From Argyresthia goedartella (Eukaryota; Arthropoda; Insecta; Lepidoptera; Argyresthiidae): a DNA stretch of 64,000 bases. The position numbers and the translations under genes are program-made. The notes under the pieces were generated by a model. It ran no database searches. It saw only the letters and a list, made by a program, of their open reading frames with translations, and had not been told where the DNA came from. Where the stretch lies: positions 26,630,001-26,694,000 of the forward strand of contig OX463824.1 of NCBI GenBank assembly GCA_949825045.1. Direction: 5' to 3'. Positions 60,889-64,000 of the stretch are shown here, in pieces. Numbering within the stretch: the stretch's first letter is position 1; each line of letters starts with the position of its first letter.

Positions 60889-63800
60889 TAAGAATAAGAA
60901 TAAGAATAAGAATAAATTTATTTAGTAAGAAAGACTTAAAGCTAGGTTTACATTTTATAGTTTATCCAAAACATCTCTTAAAAGCTACATGTGTTTGACT
61001 GCGGCCCCACACTAGGCTGAGCCTGTATCGCGGGTGCCATCGTATGCTTAGCAGAATGGGAGTTGTTGTGCTTAGTAGTAATTTACAAACAAAAATAAAA
61101 GTTAGATAGAACAATTTAAAATATACACATTTAAAAATATATAAAACATACACAGTGCAAAATTAGTAGAGAGTGACTGTAAAAGATATTGTACATACTT
61201 AACTGACACATAGGTCTAGATCAATAATTTACTCAGTTGAGTATAATAAAATTACTCAGCACCGACTCAGCTTCATTATATGAGAGGGACAAAAGCCATT
61301 TCTGGCATTTTCGTTTAACTTCGAAGGTGCTGCTATTTCTAAAGTCACACACACTGTTAACCTTGTTGTATATATGTGGGTGGCTATAATCAGGGAATCT
61401 TTGGGCAAATGTGGTATTGACAGCATGGATGGGGATCTGGTACACACGTTTCGTTAAAAGTTTGTTATAGAGTGATGATTTTGTTATGTTTTTGTGCATC
61501 AGAATGACAGATTTCAGTATATAAAGCCGACGGACGCTGAGTATCTTATTTTCAATGTGAATAAGATCGGTGGGGTACATCCTTGGTTTCCTGAACATGA
61601 CCTTTAGTAGTGAACGCTGTGCTCTCTCCACGTTAAGAAGAACTGTATTGTTGGCGCCGCCCCACACCGAGATACAATAGGTAAGGATTGGTTCACAAAT
61701 CGCGGTATACACATTTGATAGTAGCTCGTAGTCTGCGCGGTTTCTTAGTTCTTTCATGATATAAATTATTTTGCGAACCCTACCTGATAATGCTTGTATA
61801 TGCTCTCGAAAGTTCAAATTCTTATCCAGGGTTATGCCGAGATATATCATAGATGCAGCATTAGATATTTCGGGACATTGACATTTGCTATGTTTATTTC
61901 CGCATTTGTGGATTTTTATGCCAGGCAGCGATGTTGGTGCGGAGGCTTCTGTCTTGTAGAAACACACGTATTTCGTTTTTGCCGTATTCAATGTAAGCAG
62001 ATTTTTCCTCAGCCAACTCGCTACATTAGACATTCCGTTTTCAGCACTGTCAAAGGCCTTCCTCCAGGATTTATCGTGAAAAATTATAGCTGTGTCATCA
62101 GCGTAGGAAAAGAGATCAGCTTTGGGTAAATGAATGCTAGAAATGTCATTAATATACATCAAGAATAATGTGGGACCCAGAATACTCCCCTGTGGGACGC
62201 CGAAGCTGACGGTCCTAGGTGAACTGCGATGCGTCCCCACCTTTAGATATTGTTGTCTATGGGATAGATAGCTTTGAAACCATGCAAGTACAGTACCACG
62301 GATTCCCATTTTGTGTAGCTTCTCCAGCAGAATTGGTGTTAATACCGTATCAAACGCCTTTGCAAGATCGAGAAAGACGCCTATACAGGGGTTTCCATCA
62401 TCCAGCAGGGAGCATACACGCCGCACTAGGGAACTCACTGCGTCTTCTGTGGAAATACCTTTTCTAAACCCGAATTGACGGTGATGAAGTAAGTTCTTTT
62501 GTTCCAGAAAGCCTACTAGTCGTTGGTTTACTACCTTTTCCAATAGTTTCGAGAAGGTTGGTAGCAGAGAGATCGGTCGGTAGTTGGAAGGGTCGTCTTG
62601 TGGTCCTGCTTTATGGATCGGGCACACCAGAGAAGATTTCCAGACCTCCGGAAATTGGCCTGTTGACATGCTTAGATTGATGATATGTGCTAGGGGTTTA
62701 ACCACGTAGTCCTTTAGACTCTTAAGGATGCAGTTGCTGATAGCATCTGTCCCTGACGCATTACTAGATGATAGCTGCTGAATTAAACATCCAATTTCCT
62801 CACCGTCGGTTGGTTGTAGAAATATGGTGTCTCCCGGGGATTGATCAATTGATATTTTAGATAAAAGGCTGTCCTCCGTTTCGTTCATATCTTCTAAAAT
62901 GCGTACTGCTAAGTTTTTACCTACGCTAGTGAAGTACTCATTGCATTGGTTCAAGGAAGAAATAGGATCACCAGATATGTTTAAAAGTTCATTAGCTGCT
63001 GAGATTTGTTTTTTTGAATAGCAAATATCTTTAATAGAACTCCACAGTTTTTTTGGATCGTTTTTGTTTTCTTGTAGTATTTTTCTCTCATGATCATGTT
63101 TCAGTTGGTATAGAAGATTATTGCAGAAGTTTCTGTAACGTGAGTAGGTTAGTTTTAATACCTCGTTGTTGGGATTTTTACGTGACTTACAGTGTAATGC
63201 ATCGCGATTTTTCATACATCTGATCAGACCTGGGGTAATCTATGGCTTAAGATTAAACTTCGACCTGGTCAACTTGACTGTTTTAGAGTTGTTATCAACA
63301 ACCCCTGAAACAATCGTGCTGAAAGACTCCGTGGCTCTCTCAACCGAATCTTCATTTAACACCGAAGACCAGTCAATATTGCTCAATTCCCTATCTATTG
63401 CATTGTGGTCTATCTTTATTCGTAAACGTGTTAACGGTTTAGGTTTGACAACAAGATCAATGCTCACAATAGCCAAGTCGCGGTCAGTAATGTCGGTTTT
63501 GCAGATAATTCCCTGAGCTGTAAGGTATGACGATAAAAATATATGGTCCAAGCAGGAGTCATGGCGTGTCGGTTGTGTTATAGCCGGTATTAATCCATTC
63601 TCAGCTGTTAAACAGAGGTAATCAGAACGTTTATATCTGTCATCGTCAGAAAGTAGGTCTATATTGACGTCCCCTGCTAAAATCACTGTCTTTTTATCTT
63701 TACTGAGGCTACTTAAAAGGTCTTGAAGCGAGTTAAGAAATTCATGTGGGGTCTCTGATGGCGAACGGTAAATTGCGATAATATTTGTATTTCCGGGCTG

Positions 63801-64000
63801 TTCCAGAATAATGCAGTTAGTGCTATTAAAGTTAGGCTCGAACATGGACGCGCTTATGGGATTTCTTACATAAACGACAACACCACCGGCTTTGTTGAAA
63901 TATACTGTAAATCTGTATGCTGTGTATCCATCCAGCACAGGAACCAGAGTATGCTCACCAAGCCAACACTTAGTGAGTATAATGATATCGAAGATTATAC
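60889..64000 (-). mobile_element. CR1/Jockey-type non-LTR retrotransposon, 5' end beyond the window
   Basis: The 3' tip is the hexamer run (AAGAAT)n at 60889-60915, read TTATTC on the element strand. The 3' UTR is 60916-61232 and the ORF2 remnant is 61233-64000 (open to the edge). The repeat tail in place of poly(A) favours a CR1-like clade. The element abuts the GC foldback. At least 3.1 kb long. Confidence 0.88.
61233..64000 (-). pseudogene. ORF2: endonuclease-reverse transcriptase with one in-frame stop
   Basis: One frame from the window edge to 61233 apart from a TAG at 63240-63242. N-terminal endonuclease (apurinic type): IIIDFDI-like start with DIIILTKCWL, where the usual catalytic Glu of the LTE motif reads Lys; GGVVVYVRN; NIIAIYRSPS; ILAGDVNIDLL; DSCLDHIFLS. 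The stop replaces the Trp of the conserved KPWIT motif (here KP-stop-ITPGLI), consistent with TGG to TAG. Reverse transcriptase, numbering from 63215: YRPISLLPTFSKLLEK (212), FLDLAKAFDTVL (281), SFGVPQGSILGP (337), YADD (371-374), all intact. The tail has YLGITLDKNLNF and a C-terminal WLLSLSYNEAE. Recently active family, but this copy is probably dead. Confidence 0.92.

Noticed and set aside
60717..60998. Arg/Pro-rich frames
   Set aside because: They are translation of the GC-rich foldback and of the hexamer tail of the neighbouring LINE.

Overview
The window looks like nuclear DNA from a moth or butterfly. It is AT-rich, has no operon-like gene order, and is packed with transposable elements. 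I recognise several repeat types that I know to be common in Lepidoptera: the 'GGGTTCCG ... GAGTCGGAC' dispersed repeat, the RTE-type 3' end with its GATGAT tail, tRNA-derived SINEs carrying 'GTTGTCTAGTACCC', and a DD37D (maT-type) mariner. This is recognition from memory, not a database search. No complete host protein gene is visible. The only host-gene candidates are a 66-bp internal exon with strong splice sites (12546-12611) and a GC-rich terminal exon of about 100 codons (30833-31135).

Layout. 1-12.5 kb: fragments of a CR1-like non-LTR family (called N1 here), several copies of the GGGTTCCG repeat, three SINE pieces, a solo LTR with a perfect 5-bp target duplication (5499-6054), and a 33-bp minisatellite. 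12.5-20 kb: the candidate exon, a 148-bp tandem duplication split by a SINE, a double hairpin, and several MITEs. 20.1-24.4 kb: a mariner (maT, DD37D) with an intact transposase and 27-bp terminal repeats, split in its 3' UTR by a 5'-truncated Jockey retrotransposon with a 10-bp target duplication. 24.4-43 kb: SINEs, MITEs, a 65-bp tandem array (about 31.6-32.1 kb), the terminal exon, a second solo LTR (38247-38773), a hAT transposase C-terminus, and further N1 and N2 non-LTR pieces. 43.7-53.5 kb: a nearly complete Ty3/gypsy element with two 2,207-bp LTRs, gag, a textbook -1 frameshift site, and pol broken by one in-frame stop. It sits inside a MITE and itself carries a SINE. 53.5-64 kb: MITEs, a decayed N1 copy, a SINE, and a CR1/Jockey-type retrotransposon that runs off the right edge.

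The elements form an insertion history. The Jockey copy is younger than the maT copy, the gypsy copy is younger than its host MITE, and a SINE is inserted in (or carried by) the gypsy leader. Three MITE families with different ends share one internal stem-loop module; this is the least expected observation. No CRISPR array, rRNA gene, functional tRNA gene or clearly new multi-gene system was found. All alignments were made by eye, so copy boundaries are accurate to a few bases where target duplications or terminal repeats are quoted and to tens of bases elsewhere.
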